Of a stretch of DNA of 64,000 nucleotides, positions 12,601 to 22,973 are shown piece after piece; the stretch's first letter is position 1, and every line of letters starts with the position of its first letter. Made by a program: the position numbers and the translations under genes. Origin of the DNA: Aegilops tauschii subsp. strangulata (Eukaryota; Streptophyta; Magnoliopsida; Poales; Poaceae); assembly GCF_002575655.3 (NCBI RefSeq), contig NC_053035.3:87135322-87199321 (forward strand), read 5' to 3'. A model generated the notes under the pieces. The model saw nothing but the letters and a program-made list of their open reading frames with translations. It was not told where the DNA came from and ran no database searches.

Positions 12601-13656
12601 TCTGCTTATCGGCCATGTACGCAACGTGCAGGTGTGCAATGGGCGATGGGCCCAGACCCCTACGCGCATAGGATTTAGACCGGCGTGCTGACCTCTCTGT
12701 TATGCCTAGGTGGGGCTGCGACGTGTTGATATTCCGAGGCCGGGCATGACCCAGGAAAGTGTGTCCGGCCAGAGGGGTCGAGCGTGTTGGGTAATGTGGT
12801 GCACCCCTGCAGGGAAGTTTATATATTCGAATAGCCGCGATCCTCGGTAACAGGACGACCCAGAGTTGTACCTTGACCTTATGACAACTAGAACCAGATA
12901 CTTAATAAAACACACCCTTCCAAGTGCCAGATATAACCCGGTGATGGCTCTCACACAGGGCAACGAGGGGAGGATCGCCGGGTAGGTTTATGCTATGCGA
13001 TGATACTTGGTGAACTTACCATCTACTCTCTTCTACATGCTGCAAGATGGAGGTTGCCAGAAGTGTAGTCTTCGACAAGACTAGCTACCCCCCTCTTATT
13101 CTGGCATTCTGCAGTTCAGTCCATCGATATTGCCCCTTTACACAGATACCCATGCATATGTAGTGTAGATCCTTGCTTGCGAGTACTTTGGATGAGTACT
13201 CACGGTTGCTTTGCTCCCCCTTTCCCCCTTTCCTTTCTTCTCGGTTGTCGCAACCAGATGTTGGAGCCCAGGAGCCAGATGCCACCGTCGACGACGACTC
13301 CTACTACACTGCGGGTGCCTACTACTACGTGCAGGCCGCCGCCGACGACCATGAGTAGTTTAGGAGGATCCCAAGCAGGAGGCATGCACCTCTTTCGATC
13401 TGTATCCCAGTTTATGCTAGCCATCTTATGGCAACTTGTTTACTTATGTCTGTACTCAGATATTGTTGCTTCCGCTGACTCGTCTATGATCGAGCACTTG
13501 TATTCGAGCCCTCGAGGCCCCTGGCTTGTATTATGATGCTTGTATGACTTATTTATGTTTTTAGAGTTGTGTTGTGATATCTTCCCGTGAGTCCCTGATC
13601 TTGATCGTACACGTTTGCGTGCATGATTCGTGTACGATTGAATCGGGGGCGTCACA
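9613..13656 (+). repeat. LARD 3' LTR
   Basis: Full-length partner of 1441-5452, ending CGTCACA. It carries about 24 extra bases near 11423-11446, where a TGACATCA-containing unit is present twice against once in the 5' LTR. The hairpin is retained at 12145-12171. Confidence 0.9.
12145..12171. repeat. LTR hairpin, 3' LTR copy
   Basis: Same 10-bp arms as at 3945-3971; the loop differs by one base. Confidence 0.7.
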
Positions 13657-14485
13657 ACTAGAATGGGTCGGTTTCATTCTTATGTTTGGTTGAGGCAATA
13701 GATGAAATGGAATGGTTACATTCGAGTGTTTGGTTGGTGAGACACAATAAAACGAATTTGGTCATTTTGATAACATTTATACACAAGCATGACAGTTACT
13801 GAGATACATGAAATCAAACATATCATATGACTATTTCTCTTGCACCAATACATTTCTACAAACAAAATGAAGCAATTTACACAGAAGAACCAAGAATATA
13901 TGGAAGCTACGATCTGCTACCGCGATGCATATCATCGCTAACTCAAGAAGAAGCAATCTATAGAGAAGATGCTATGGCAGCCCCCAACAGGCCTGGTCGC
14001 CGCAGCCCCCAGCAGACTAGGCCGCCGGTGCCACAGCCCCCTCTCCCCCGCGCAAATCAGGCCGACGCGCACCAGCAGATCAGGTCGCCGGTGGTGCGCC
14101 CCAGCAGATCAGGCCGCCGCCGCCGCCGGAACGGGTCCTAGGAATGTCGCCGCCACCGCAGAGCAGGCCATCGGCCTCGAGTGGCTCGGCCGCCGCACCC
14201 GCTCCTCTTCAGATCGAGATATGGAGGGATGAGGAAGGGAGAGGAGACGAAAGATGGAGAGGCGAGGATTTGTTGGGAGTGACGTGCTAGAGCAAGACCC
14301 AGGACCGGTTCTGCGTGATTCCTCCGATTTTGAGGTATCGGCGTGTTCCGGATATGGGCCGAATATTCCCTCCGCGGGAACGAGTTGGTTCCTGGTCCGC
14401 TTACGTACCAAACGCACGAACGAGGCCTCGGAACAGGTCCGACCCATGCCATTCTAGTTGATGACTGAAACCAAACACACCCATA

Positions 14486-14629
14486 GGCAACTTGGTTTCT
14501 GAGGCAGGCAACTTAGAAGCCATGTTAGACAACTTTCCACTCTGCGGTAAGCAACTTTCACAATATCGTAGGCAACTAAACTATCGACAACTTAGTTTTT
14601 GATGTATGCAACTTAGCAACCATGGTAAC
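14486..14629. mobile_element. Middle fragment of the GTTGCC-rich element
   Basis: CAACTT motifs (GGCAACTTAG and relatives) link it to 480-1373 and 27582-28450. The last five bases, GTAAC, are the target-site duplication of the Sirevirus. Confidence 0.6.
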
Positions 14630-14958
14630 TGTAAGGGCATTTTTATCCCTTAGTTGGTTTTGGTGATTGATGACAATGCTTTTGCGGACTAACCATATCA
14701 AATATTTCAGATATATTGACTGGGCACAAGATGATTGGGTTCCCCTCAAAGGCTATAGAAGACGGCGTTTCTCTTCGGTTCTTTTCGGTGGTATTGAGTC
14801 GTAGGGAAGCCATACTATTAAGAGGGGGTCCGCTTTGGAAAGGTTGGGTGGATTCATCACGTACACATCGTCCCTTGTACCTCCTTTCCTCTTGCCTTTG
14901 GAGCAGCCTAAGTTTTCCTTGTCTATGCAATTATAGCTCTTGTCTCCCGAACTAGGAA

Positions 14959-15432
14959 GTGCGGTAGTACTGCTCGTCAGAGCGGTAGTACCGCAGGACC
15001 TTGCGGTAGTACCGCAAGGCCCCACGGTAGTACCGCTTCTGGTAAGCGGTAGTACCGTGGTCCCTGCTTAGTTCCGCAACTACGCGGCTGTAAGGGGCGG
15101 ATGTAATTTTTTACATCCGCGCCTCGCGCGGTAGTACCGCGGCTGGCTTACGGTACTACCGCGTCGGGTTTTTGCATCGACTCCAACTCTGCGGAAGTAG
15201 CCACGGATGTAATTTTTTATATCCGTGCCTTCCCATCCCTGGACAGCCCCTGCCTTGCGGTACTACCGCAAGGGGGAGCGGTAGTACCGCGCCAGCAGTA
15301 CTACCGCCCTCTGCCTTAGTGCATGTGTGGCTGTTCTGGTCTCTGCTGCGTGGGCGGTAGTACCGCGGGGCTCTGCGGTAGTACCGCATACCCCTGCGGT
15401 AGTACCGCGCCTCAGGTGCGGTAGTACCGTGC
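14959..15432 (+). repeat. Palindrome cluster in 5' LTR U3
   Basis: At least twelve full or slightly mutated copies of GCGGTAGTACCGC (inverted around a central G/C) within about 470 bp, immediately upstream of the TATA box. Maize Sireviruses are known to carry clustered palindromes with a different sequence in the same positions; the role, probably transcriptional, is inferred. Confidence 0.85.
15097..15120. repeat. AATTTT-loop hairpin, stem type 1
   Basis: GGATGTAATTTTTTACATCC with flanking GC pairs forms a perfect inverted repeat. A second copy at 15202-15227 has an ATCCGTG arm. The 3' LTR copies are at 26006-26029 and 26111-26136. Confidence 0.75.
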
Positions 15433-15476
15433 TGCGCAGGCTGAGTTGGTGGATAACGGTTGGATTTGTTCTTCCA

Positions 15477-15486
15477 CTATATAAGG
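15477..15486 (+). promoter_or_regulatory. TATA box of the Sirevirus 5' LTR
   Basis: CTATATAAGG, after the palindrome cluster and about 740 bp before the LTR end. Repeated at about 26429-26436 in the 3' LTR. Confidence 0.65.
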
Positions 15487-16218
15487 GGTGTCTTCCTCCT
15501 CTAGTTGACCACCTCTTCCACCTCCAAGCTCCATTGTTGCTCTAAGCTCCATTTTCGCCCGATCTCCTTCCCTAGCCAATCAAACTTGTTGATTCTCTAG
15601 GGATTGGTTGAGGAGGCCCCGATCTACACTTCCACCAAGAGATATTTGAATCCCCCCACTAATCCCTTGTGGATCTTGTTACTCTTGGGTGTTTGAGCAC
15701 CCTAGACGGTTGAGGTCACCGTGGAGCCATAGTCCATTGTGGTGAAGCTTCGTGGTGTCGTTGGGAGCCTCCAATTAAGTTGTGGAGATTGCCCCAACCT
15801 TGTTTGTAAAGGTTCGGTCGCCGCCTTCAAGGGCACCAATAGTGGAATCACGACATCTCGCATTGTGTGAGGGCGTGAGGAGAATACGGTGGCCCTAGTG
15901 GCTTCTTGGGGAGCATTGTGCCTCCACACCGCTCCAACGGAGACGTACTTCCTCTCAAAGGGAAGGAACTTCGGTAACACATCCTCGTCTTCACCGGCTC
16001 CACTCTTGGTTATCTCGTGCCTTTACTTGTGCAAGCTTATTTGTGCCTTATCTCTTGCTTGCGTGTATGCTTATTGTTGTTGCATCATATAGGTTGCTCA
16101 CCTAGTTGCATATCTAGACAACCTACTTTGATGCAAAGTTTAAATTGGTAAAGAAAAGCTAAAAATTGTTAGTTGCCTATTCACCCCCCCTATAGTCAAC
16201 TATATCGATCCTTTCAAT

Positions 16219-16230
16219 TGGTATCAGAGC
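16219..16230 (+). other. Sirevirus primer-binding site
   Basis: TGGTATCAGAGC, complementary to initiator tRNA-Met, two bases after the LTR end. Confidence 0.9.
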
Positions 16231-16267
16231 CTCATCTCTTTATTAAGGACTTTACCGTCCGAAGAGT

Positions 16268-18829
16268 ATGGTTGATGTCGTAGACGGTGTGGAGGAGCAC
16301 TCCGGTGTGAATCCGGTCTCGTCTACGGGAGATGGGGGAACCACGGTCTCTCGTGAGGAATTAAATGTGGCGTTGGACACATTGAAAACCTCCATGACTA
16401 CCGAGGTCGAAAGCATGTTTAATAAATACTTAGAAGGGCTTAAACTTTCCACCACACCGTTGAAAGTGGGTGATCCCGCCAACAAGGTGACGGATGCTAC
16501 CTCCGACAAAGGGGAAGCTACTAGTGAGAAAGCTCCTTCTTCTAGTGGTAAAAATGGCACCGGCATCTTTGCCCATGTGGAACCTCCACCTGTCTATGGT
16601 GGACCGCTCCCTTCCACTCATTTGAATCATGCCGGACCGGCTCCTAAGATTGAGAAGAATGTAGAATTTGATTCTTGGGTCTATCGTTTTAAGCGTCATT
16701 TAAATCATGTGAACACTAACCTTTGGAGAATCATTGAAGAAGGTTTTTATCCGCATGACCGAAGTAACTTCACTCCTAGAGAAGTTGTGGATCATCAATT
16801 CAATGAGAATGCTCTCTTCATCATCCAAGAAGCAATCCCACCCGAAGATCTTCCTCATCTCCGGCCCTACACCGTGGCCAAAGATGCTTGGCTCCAAGTT
16901 GTTTCCCTCTATCGGGGAAGCGCAAGCATTCAACGCTCCAACTATGAAGTGGTGCAAGATGAAGCCGATGAGTTTGCAATGAAAGAAGATGAAGAACCTC
17001 GTGAGCTTTTTCGGAGAGTAACCAAACTCGCGGTCTCTCTCCGAGATCATGGAAGTAAAGACACGAATGACAATTGGATCAAGCGCAAATTCCTCAAGGC
17101 AATGATGCCCTACCACAAAGCCATGTCCTCCGTCATTCGTCAAAGGCCGGACTTCCACACCTTGTCCTCAAGTGAAGTGTTGGATGAGTTCGTTGCTATG
17201 AGCATCTTGGACAAGACCGCCGACAATGCGGTTCTTCGCTCTCAAAGAGTAAAGAAGCCCAACCTTGCTCTAAAGGCCAAGGTTAGTATGGAGGAAGAGG
17301 ATGAAGAGGAAGAAGAGGAGGGAAACCTCGAAGATACGAAGTATGCCTATCATGAACACATGGCTCTTGCTTCAAGGCAATTTTGGAGCAAGAAGAACTC
17401 AAGGCCAAACTTCAACAAGAACAATTCAAGTGGCGCAAAGGGCAAGCAACGGGTGAGGACTTGCTTCAATTGTGGCAATGTGAGCCACTTTGTTGCGGAG
17501 TGCCCTTACGAGAAGAGGGAAGACAATGGTGGCAAGCTCATCCGAAAGGACAAGGCCAAGTCGTTCCCCAACAAGAGCAACTTCACCAAGAAGACTCCTC
17601 CCAAGGCATTAGTCGTACAAGAAGAGTACAACGAGGATGATGACGATGATGAAGATGGTGAGTCGGTTTCCATGGCCTCTGTGGCCATTGCGATGACTCC
17701 ACGGATGTCTCTCTTCGACTCACCCAATGAGAACATCGCCGCCAAGTGCCTCATGGCTAAAGCCACCAACAAGGTAACCCCCAACATCAAAACTACCATC
17801 ATTAATCATCCTTCTTTGACGGATAGCATTGATGAACATGAGGGGACAAATGTGGAGGAAAATGAGTTTGAGACCTTTATGGGTAAACTCAAGGGTAAAT
17901 CCAAGAAGCACTTCGTTGCTCTCTTGGAACAACTTGGTGAAGCCAATGACATGATCGAGGCTCACGAAGACACCATCTCTAAGATGGAGGGGCATAGTCG
18001 TGACTATGCCGATGAGATTTCAGATCTTTCCAATGCTCTTGACGAAGAGCGTGGTCTTCGTTTGGCTCTTGAGGAGTCATACAACGATGATCATGCTAAG
18101 TTAAAGAAAGATCTTGATCATGCTCTTGTTGTGTCTCGTGTGCTAAAATCCGAGAAGGCAAAGCTTGGGGTTGATCTTGCTAGACTCAAAGAGGAGTTTG
18201 ACATTCTTGACAAGGCTCACAAAGTCTTGAAGGGTGTTCATGCTAGCCTCAAGGAGTCTCATGATCAACTCCAAGTGAAGCTAACTAAGGAGAAAGCCAC
18301 CTTTCCTCATATGGTGTTAATTGATAATGCAAATGCTACTAATCCTTGTTGTGAGCATGTGCATCTTGTTGAGGAGAATGCTAAGTTGAAGGAGCAACTT
18401 GAGAAAGGCCTTGTGTCGTGCATACAAGGTGAGAAGAACCTCAACGACCTTTTGAGCAATCAAAAGGAAGTTGTGGCCAAGGAGGGGATTGGGTTCGCAC
18501 CCAAGCCCAAGAGCAAGAAGAAGAATGACAAGACCAAACGACCTCCTCCTCTCAAGCAAACATTTGTGAAGGAGGGAGAGGGTGCTTCCAAGGAGAAGAA
18601 GAACAATGCGAAGGGTGGCGGTGTCAAGAAGGGCAATGCCACCCCTTCCAACAAAGCCAGCGACTTTAATCCTTCTTATGTGCTATGCCGTGCTAGTGAT
18701 GAGCATGTTTATGCCAAATTTGTTGGTTCTCCTCATGAGTATATTAAATGGTCTATTTGGGTTCCTAAGACCCTTGTTACTAACATCAAAGGACCCATTA
18801 CAAAATGGGTACCTAAAACCAAGCATTGA
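16268..18829 (+). CDS. gag: Sirevirus Gag, intact 853-residue frame
   Basis: Structural protein that would form the cytoplasmic virus-like particle and package the RNA. The first ATG lies 38 bases after the primer site. Residues about 130-330 are the copia Gag region (DSWVYRFKRHLNH, ELFRRVTKLAVSLRDHG). An acidic run follows near 345, then a CCHC zinc knuckle CFNCGNVSHFVAEC at about 399-412 (17462-17503), a second acidic run near 460, and a long heptad-like, Leu/Lys/Glu-rich region at about 540-740 that probably forms a coiled coil. The C terminus is Lys-rich. It is much longer than a usual copia Gag, as in other Sireviruses. The frame ends with WVPKTKH and a TGA; pol continues in the +1 frame. 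It is open throughout, unlike pol. Confidence 0.9.
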   Translation: MVDVVDGVEEHSGVNPVSSTGDGGTTVSREELNVALDTLKTSMTTEVESMFNKYLEGLKLSTTPLKVGDPANKVTDATSDKGEATSEKAPSSSGKNGTGIFAHVEPPPVYGGPLPSTHLNHAGPAPKIEKNVEFDSWVYRFKRHLNHVNTNLWRIIEEGFYPHDRSNFTPREVVDHQFNENALFIIQEAIPPEDLPHLRPYTVAKDAWLQVVSLYRGSASIQRSNYEVVQDEADEFAMKEDEEPRELFRRVTKLAVSLRDHGSKDTNDNWIKRKFLKAMMPYHKAMSSVIRQRPDFHTLSSSEVLDEFVAMSILDKTADNAVLRSQRVKKPNLALKAKVSMEEEDEEEEEEGNLEDTKYAYHEHMALASRQFWSKKNSRPNFNKNNSSGAKGKQRVRTCFNCGNVSHFVAECPYEKREDNGGKLIRKDKAKSFPNKSNFTKKTPPKALVVQEEYNEDDDDDEDGESVSMASVAIAMTPRMSLFDSPNENIAAKCLMAKATNKVTPNIKTTIINHPSLTDSIDEHEGTNVEENEFETFMGKLKGKSKKHFVALLEQLGEANDMIEAHEDTISKMEGHSRDYADEISDLSNALDEERGLRLALEESYNDDHAKLKKDLDHALVVSRVLKSEKAKLGVDLARLKEEFDILDKAHKVLKGVHASLKESHDQLQVKLTKEKATFPHMVLIDNANATNPCCEHVHLVEENAKLKEQLEKGLVSCIQGEKNLNDLLSNQKEVVAKEGIGFAPKPKSKKKNDKTKRPPPLKQTFVKEGEGASKEKKNNAKGGGVKKGNATPSNKASDFNPSYVLCRASDEHVYAKFVGSPHEYIKWSIWVPKTLVTNIKGPITKWVPKTKH

Positions 18830-18839
18830 TCTCTTGTAG

Positions 18840-19211
18840 GTGTTTGCTTCCGGTGGGGGATCATGGTTGCTCGATAGTGGAGCTACAAATCATATGACCG
18901 GAAGCAAGGACTTGGTGGTGGACATGCACAAGATTCCATCTATGCCCACCAATGTCGAGTGGGGTGATGCCTCGTATTCTAAGGTATTGGGACTCAGCAA
19001 AGTTGTCATTTCTCATGATCTCACGATCGAGAAGGTCATGCTTGTTGAGTCCCTTGCATACAATTTACTTTCCGTTCGTCAACTTGCAATCATGGGCTTT
19101 GCCACCTTCTTTGATATTGATACCGTGGCCCTCTTGTGGAGCAAGACTCTTAAAGTAGCCTTTGTTGGGCATGTCGAGAACGGTCTCTATGTGATTAACT
19201 TTTCGGAGTGA
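18840..19211 (+). pseudogene. pol: Sirevirus pol, protease part, ended by a premature TGA
   Basis: Aspartic protease that would cleave Gag-Pol. The catalytic motif LLDSGATNHMTG is at about 18866-18901; a hydrophobic stretch near IEKVMLVESLAYNLLSVRQL follows, as in copia proteases. The frame is +1 relative to gag and has a TAG (18837-18839) just before it, so expression needs frameshifting, splicing or readthrough, or this junction is damaged. It stops at TGA 19209-19211 and continues in the same frame at once. The expected codon is CGA, so the stop is a likely C-to-T change at a CpG. Confidence 0.85.
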
Positions 19212-19235
19212 CCCACTAAGACCGCGACATGCCTA

Positions 19236-20585
19236 ATGGATAAAGTTGACGTGGGATGGCTTTGGCATCACCGTTTAGCCCATGTCAATATGAGATCTTT
19301 GCAAAGTCTTCTCAAGGGGGACCATGTCCGTGGACTAACGAATGTTAGTTTTGCTAAAGATCGTGCTTGCAGTGCTTGTATCGAAGGAAAGCTACATGAG
19401 ACGGCTCACCCTCCCACAACTATCATTTACTCGAGGAGGCCTTTGGAGCTCCTTCATTTGGATCTCTTTGGGCCTCCATCCTTTGATAGTCTTGGGGGTA
19501 GGAAGTATTGCTTGGTGATTGTGGATGACTATTCAAGATACACTTGGGTGTATTTCTTCAAGAGGAAGAGCGAGACCCAACAAACCGTCATTGACTTTGC
19601 GAATGAAGCCCAACGTCAACACAATACAAAGATCTTGACAATAAGAAGTGACAACGGCACCGAGTTCAAGAACTACACCTTGGATGAGTTTCTTAGTGAT
19701 GAGGGGATCAAGCATCAATATTCCGCACCTTACACCCCTCAACAAAACAGTGTTGCGGAGAGGAAGAACCGGACGTTGATGGATGCGGCAAGGACTATGA
19801 TGGCGGAGTTCAAGTCTCCATACAACTTTTGGGCCGAAGCCATCAACACCGCGTGTCATGCATCCAATCGGCTCTACCTCCGCAAGGGCTTGAACAAGAC
19901 TCCATATGAGATACTCACCGGTAACAAGCCCAACCTCAAGTACTTTCGGGTGTTCGGGTGTAAGTGTTTCATTCTCAAGAAAGGTGTTCGGTTGTCTAAA
20001 TTTGAGGCCAGAGCTTATGAGGGCATATTTGTTGGTTATGCTACAAACTCTCATGCTTACCGTGTCCTCAATAAATCTACGAGACTTATTGAGGAGATGT
20101 GTAACGTGGAGTTTGATGAGAATAACGGCTCCCAAGTGGAGCAAAGTGGCACTTGTGATGTAGGTGATGAAATTCCTCCTCAAGCCATAAGAAGAATGGG
20201 TGTTGGTTTTATCCTACCCATTGAGGAACCCCTTGTGGCCGAAGGAGAAGGACAATGCTCCACTCAAGTGGAGCCATCACCAACCCAAGGCCCACACGCT
20301 TCCGAAGAACAAAGTGAAGACCCTCAACCTCATGAACAAGACCAAGGGCAAGATCATGCTCAAGACGGTGGTGACACACCAAGTGATGCCCAAGGTCAAG
20401 TTCTCTCCTCCGAGCAAGTTCAAGATCAAGAACAAGCTCAAGACGGGGCTCAAGATGATCAAGTGACCGCTCCTCGACTCACCACCGAGGAGGAATTGGA
20501 GCGTCGTGCCGCCAAGATTGCATCCAAGCTCTCCACCAAGGGTCATCTCATGAAGAATGTGCTTGGAAGCATTCAAAAGGGGTAA
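19236..20585 (+). pseudogene. pol: Sirevirus pol, integrase part
   Basis: Continues the protease frame. WHHRLAHVNMRSLQ is the GAG-pre-integrase zinc-binding region (His pair; Cys pair in ACSACIEGK). The rve catalytic core follows: LHLDLFGP contains the first Asp, IRSDNGTEF the second, and the third (Glu) is in QQNSVAERKNRTLMD. The chain then runs through GYATNSHAYRVLNKSTRLIEE into a Gln/Asp-rich linker near 20300-20460 before reverse transcriptase. The frame ends at a TAA (20583-20585) caused by loss of one G in a GGGG run: the next frame resumes directly with [18 protein letters not shown] sequence. All three catalytic residues are still present. Confidence 0.87.
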
Positions 20586-21201
20586 GCACTCGTAGACAAT
20601 TGGCAAACTATTGTGAACATCACGCGTTTGTCTCTTGTGTTGAACCCCATAAGGTATATGAAGCACTCGAAGATCCGGATTGGCTTAATGCCATGCATGA
20701 AGAACTCAACAACTTCGAGTACAACAAGGTGTGGAGATTAGTGCCGAGGCCAACGGGGAACCACAATGTCATTGGAACCAAGTGGATATTCAAGAACAAG
20801 CAAGATGCTCATGGGACCATCATTCGCAATAAGGCACGATTGGTGGCACAAGGCTACTCCCAAGTCGAGGGTATCGACTATGGTGAAACCTTTGCTCCCG
20901 TTGCTCGCCTTGAATCTATTCGTTTGTTGATTGCTTATGCTTCTCATCACAACTTTAAGTTTCAACAAATGGATGTGAAGAGTGCTTTTCTTAATGGTCC
21001 CATTAATGAGTTGGTTTATGTCAAGCAACCCCCCGGGTTCGAGGATCCCTACTTTCCCGATCATGTGTATCAACTCGATAAGGCGCTCTATGGCCTTAAA
21101 CAAACCCCACGTGCGTGGTATGACCACCTTACCGAGTTGTTACAAGATCGTGGGTTTGAAGTTGGGCTAATCGACCCCACTCTTTTTACTAAGAAGGTCA
21201 A
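20586..21201 (+). pseudogene. pol: Sirevirus pol, reverse transcriptase, N-terminal half
   Basis: Copia reverse transcriptase (RVT_2 family), which copies element RNA into DNA in the particle. Visible motifs are [64 protein letters not shown] (carrying the first catalytic Asp) and [13 protein letters not shown]. It is in a different frame from integrase because of the 1-base loss at about 20580. A second 1-base deletion at about 21201-21205 throws it out of frame just before the YVDD box. Confidence 0.87.
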
Positions 21202-22179
21202 AGGGAGTTGTTTGTATGCCAACTATATGTTGATGACATTATCTTTGGTTCCCCTAACAAAGCTTTCAATGAGGAATTTGCCGCACTCATGACCTCAAAG
21301 TTCAAGATGTCTTCCATGGGAGAGTTGAAGTTCTTTCTCAGTTTTGAAGTAAAGCAAAGAAGAGAAGGAACCTTCATCAACCAAGCCAAATACACTCAAG
21401 ACATGCTCAAGAGATTCAAACTAAGTGATGTCAAGCCGGCGTCCACTCCAATGCCCACCAAGTGCCAACTTGACATTGATCCCAATGGTAAAGCGGTGGA
21501 TCAAAAGGTATATCGCTTCATGATTGGTTCCTTGCTTTATCTTTGTGCATCTAGACTGGATATCATGTTGAGTGTGGGAATTTGTGCACGGTTTCAAGCC
21601 GCACCTAAGGAAAGCCACTTTGTGGCGGTCAAGCGAATCTTTCGATATTTGGCTCATACCCCAAACTTTGGCTTATGGTACCCAAGAGGAGCAAACTTCA
21701 AGCTTGTAGGATATTCGGACTCCGATTGGGCGGGAGACAAAGTGGATAGGAAGTCCACTTCCGGAGGGTGCCAATTCCTTGGTTGCTCTTTGGTAAGTTG
21801 GTCTTCTAAAAAGCAAAGTTGTGTGTCTCTCTCGTCCACCGAGGCGGAGTATGTGGCGGCCGGGAGTTGTTGTGCACAACTCTTATGGATGAGGCAAACT
21901 TTAAAGGATTACGGTGTCATTTGTGACAAAGTGCCTCTTTGGTGTGATAATGAAAGTGTCATCAAGATTTCTCTCAACCCCGTGCAACACTTCAAGACGA
22001 AGCATATTGAGATTCGGTATCACTTCATCCGAGATCACATTAGGCGAGGGGAGATCGAGCTCAACTACGTCAACACCCATGATAACCTTGCAGATATTTT
22101 CACGAAGCCTTTGGATGAAGTAAGATTTCGCGAGTTAAGGCATGAGCTAAATATCATTGATTCGAGCAATGTTGCTTGA
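21202..22179 (+). pseudogene. pol: Sirevirus pol, reverse transcriptase C-terminal half and RNase H
   Basis: Starts after the second 1-base deletion. The YVDD catalytic box is at 21226-21237, followed by GELKFFLSFEVKQ and the Lys-rich thumb. RNase H starts near 21700: GYSDSDWAGD (first Asp), SSTEAEYVAA (Glu) and WCDNESVIKI (Asp), and the C terminus has KHIEIRYHFIRDHI and the D-I-F-T-K-P-L box typical of copia. The TGA at 22177-22179 is the natural end of pol. All RNase H residues are intact, so only the joins are broken. Confidence 0.87.
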
Positions 22180-22592
22180 CCCCTTGCACACCCCACCACA
22201 CTCAATTTGTTGTCTAATCTAGGTGTAGGCATGAACATCGGGGGAGTGTTGTTCTCTCAATGAACTCTTCCTCCCCCCATTATGCATAAAGTGATCAACT
22301 CTTTCACATTAGCCATTTTTGATGGTACTTGTGCTTCAAAGACGAGTTTTGGTCATGGGCCCAAGGATAATTCTTCGCGGTGCCATACCAATTGACTCAA
22401 ACATAGGTGGCTCCGGCCACCGCCCTCTCTTTGGAGAGGCTGTGTCTCGTTTTTGGTCTGTGTTGGTTCTTGCCTCTCTTTCTTCGTGGTGAGCTCGTGC
22501 TTGTGGTGTCCTGTGTGTTAGTTCCTTGTTGTGGTCTCTCGCTTGAAGGTTCCGTGCTTAGATGCTATCTTTTGGTTGAAACTTTTTTTGAG
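22180..22592 (+). other. Sirevirus spacer between pol and palindrome cluster 2
   Basis: About 410 bp without a convincing coding frame. GGGGGAGTGTTG at about 22240 resembles the A/G-rich text that ends pol in many copia elements, so the third-gene region appears added downstream of an ordinary copia 3' end. Confidence 0.5.
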
Positions 22593-22595
22593 CCC

Positions 22596-22905
22596 ACGGT
22601 ACTACCGCGGCCTGCCACGGTACTACCGCAAGGGGGGCGCGCGGTACTTCCGCATCCAGCGCGACAGTAATTTTTTACTGCCGCCTGGGAGAGCGGTACT
22701 ACGGCCTCGGTGCGGTACTTCCGCCCAGGGGGTAGTACCGCGATGACGTGCGGTACTACCGCGAGAGGAGTGCGCGGTACTTCCGCACCCAACGCGGCAG
22801 TAATTTTTTACTGCCGCCTGGGGGAGCGGTACTACGGCCTCGGTGCGGTACTTCCGCCCGGGCGGTAGTACCGCGATGACGCGCGGTACTACCGTGCGGT
22901 CAAGG
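22596..22905 (+). repeat. Palindrome cluster 2, upstream of third gene
   Basis: About a dozen GCGGTACTACCGC-type palindromes, several with TTCCGC or ACGGCC variants. Two hairpins with AATTTT loops but a different stem (GGCAGTAATTTTTTACTGCC) lie at 22661-22684 and 22794-22817. Most of the block is a tandem duplication with a 133-bp period. Confidence 0.8.
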
Positions 22906-22973
22906 GCGCGTGGGGGTTAAACACAGGCAGGGGGAGTTCTAACTCCCCCATACCCATTCGTCTCTCTCCCCAC

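Larger units (their letters stand above)
1441..13656 (+). mobile_element. LARD-like LTR retrotransposon, complete, non-coding
   Basis: Two LTRs of 4012 and 4044 bp, beginning TGTGACG and ending CGTCACA, flank a 4160-bp internal domain with a tRNA-Met primer site and a purine tract but no gag or pol. Flanks ATTAG (1436-1440) and ACTAG (13657-13661) are a 5-bp duplication with one change. Very long LTRs around a conserved non-coding interior are the definition of Triticeae large retrotransposon derivatives (LARDs, such as Sukkula). Mobilisation would need proteins from an autonomous gypsy partner. LTRs differ by roughly seven substitutions over the first 200 bases aligned by eye, mostly transitions, so the insertion is not recent. 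Confidence 0.85.
1374..14482. mobile_element. PIF/Harbinger-like non-autonomous element, split by the LARD
   Basis: The left end reads GGGTGTGTTTGGTT and the right end AACCAAACACACCC (with a small mismatch zone), flanked by ATA at 1371-1373 and 14483-14485. After removing the nested 12.2-kb LTR element only about 0.9 kb remains (1374-1440 and 13657-14482). A 3-bp flank and GTGTTTGGTT ends fit PIF/Harbinger MITEs, although ATA is not the standard TWA target. The right part has a GC-rich stretch (13960-14300) open in several frames, read here as non-coding. No transposase is present. Confidence 0.6.
14630..16216 (+). repeat. Sirevirus 5' LTR (1587 bp)
   Basis: TG...CA boundaries confirmed by the 3' copy, the primer site three bases downstream and the target duplication upstream. 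The U3 part is dense in 13-bp palindromes and two AATTTT-loop hairpins, followed by a TATA box. Confidence 0.93.

Noticed and set aside
14961..15430. Regularly spaced palindromes that could suggest a CRISPR array
   Set aside because: Spacers are irregular and partly related, the host is a plant, and the block is an LTR duplicated at the other end of a retrotransposon.
16430..20666. Minus-strand frames of 80-216 codons across gag and pol
   Set aside because: They are antisense shadows of the coding frames and show no domain.
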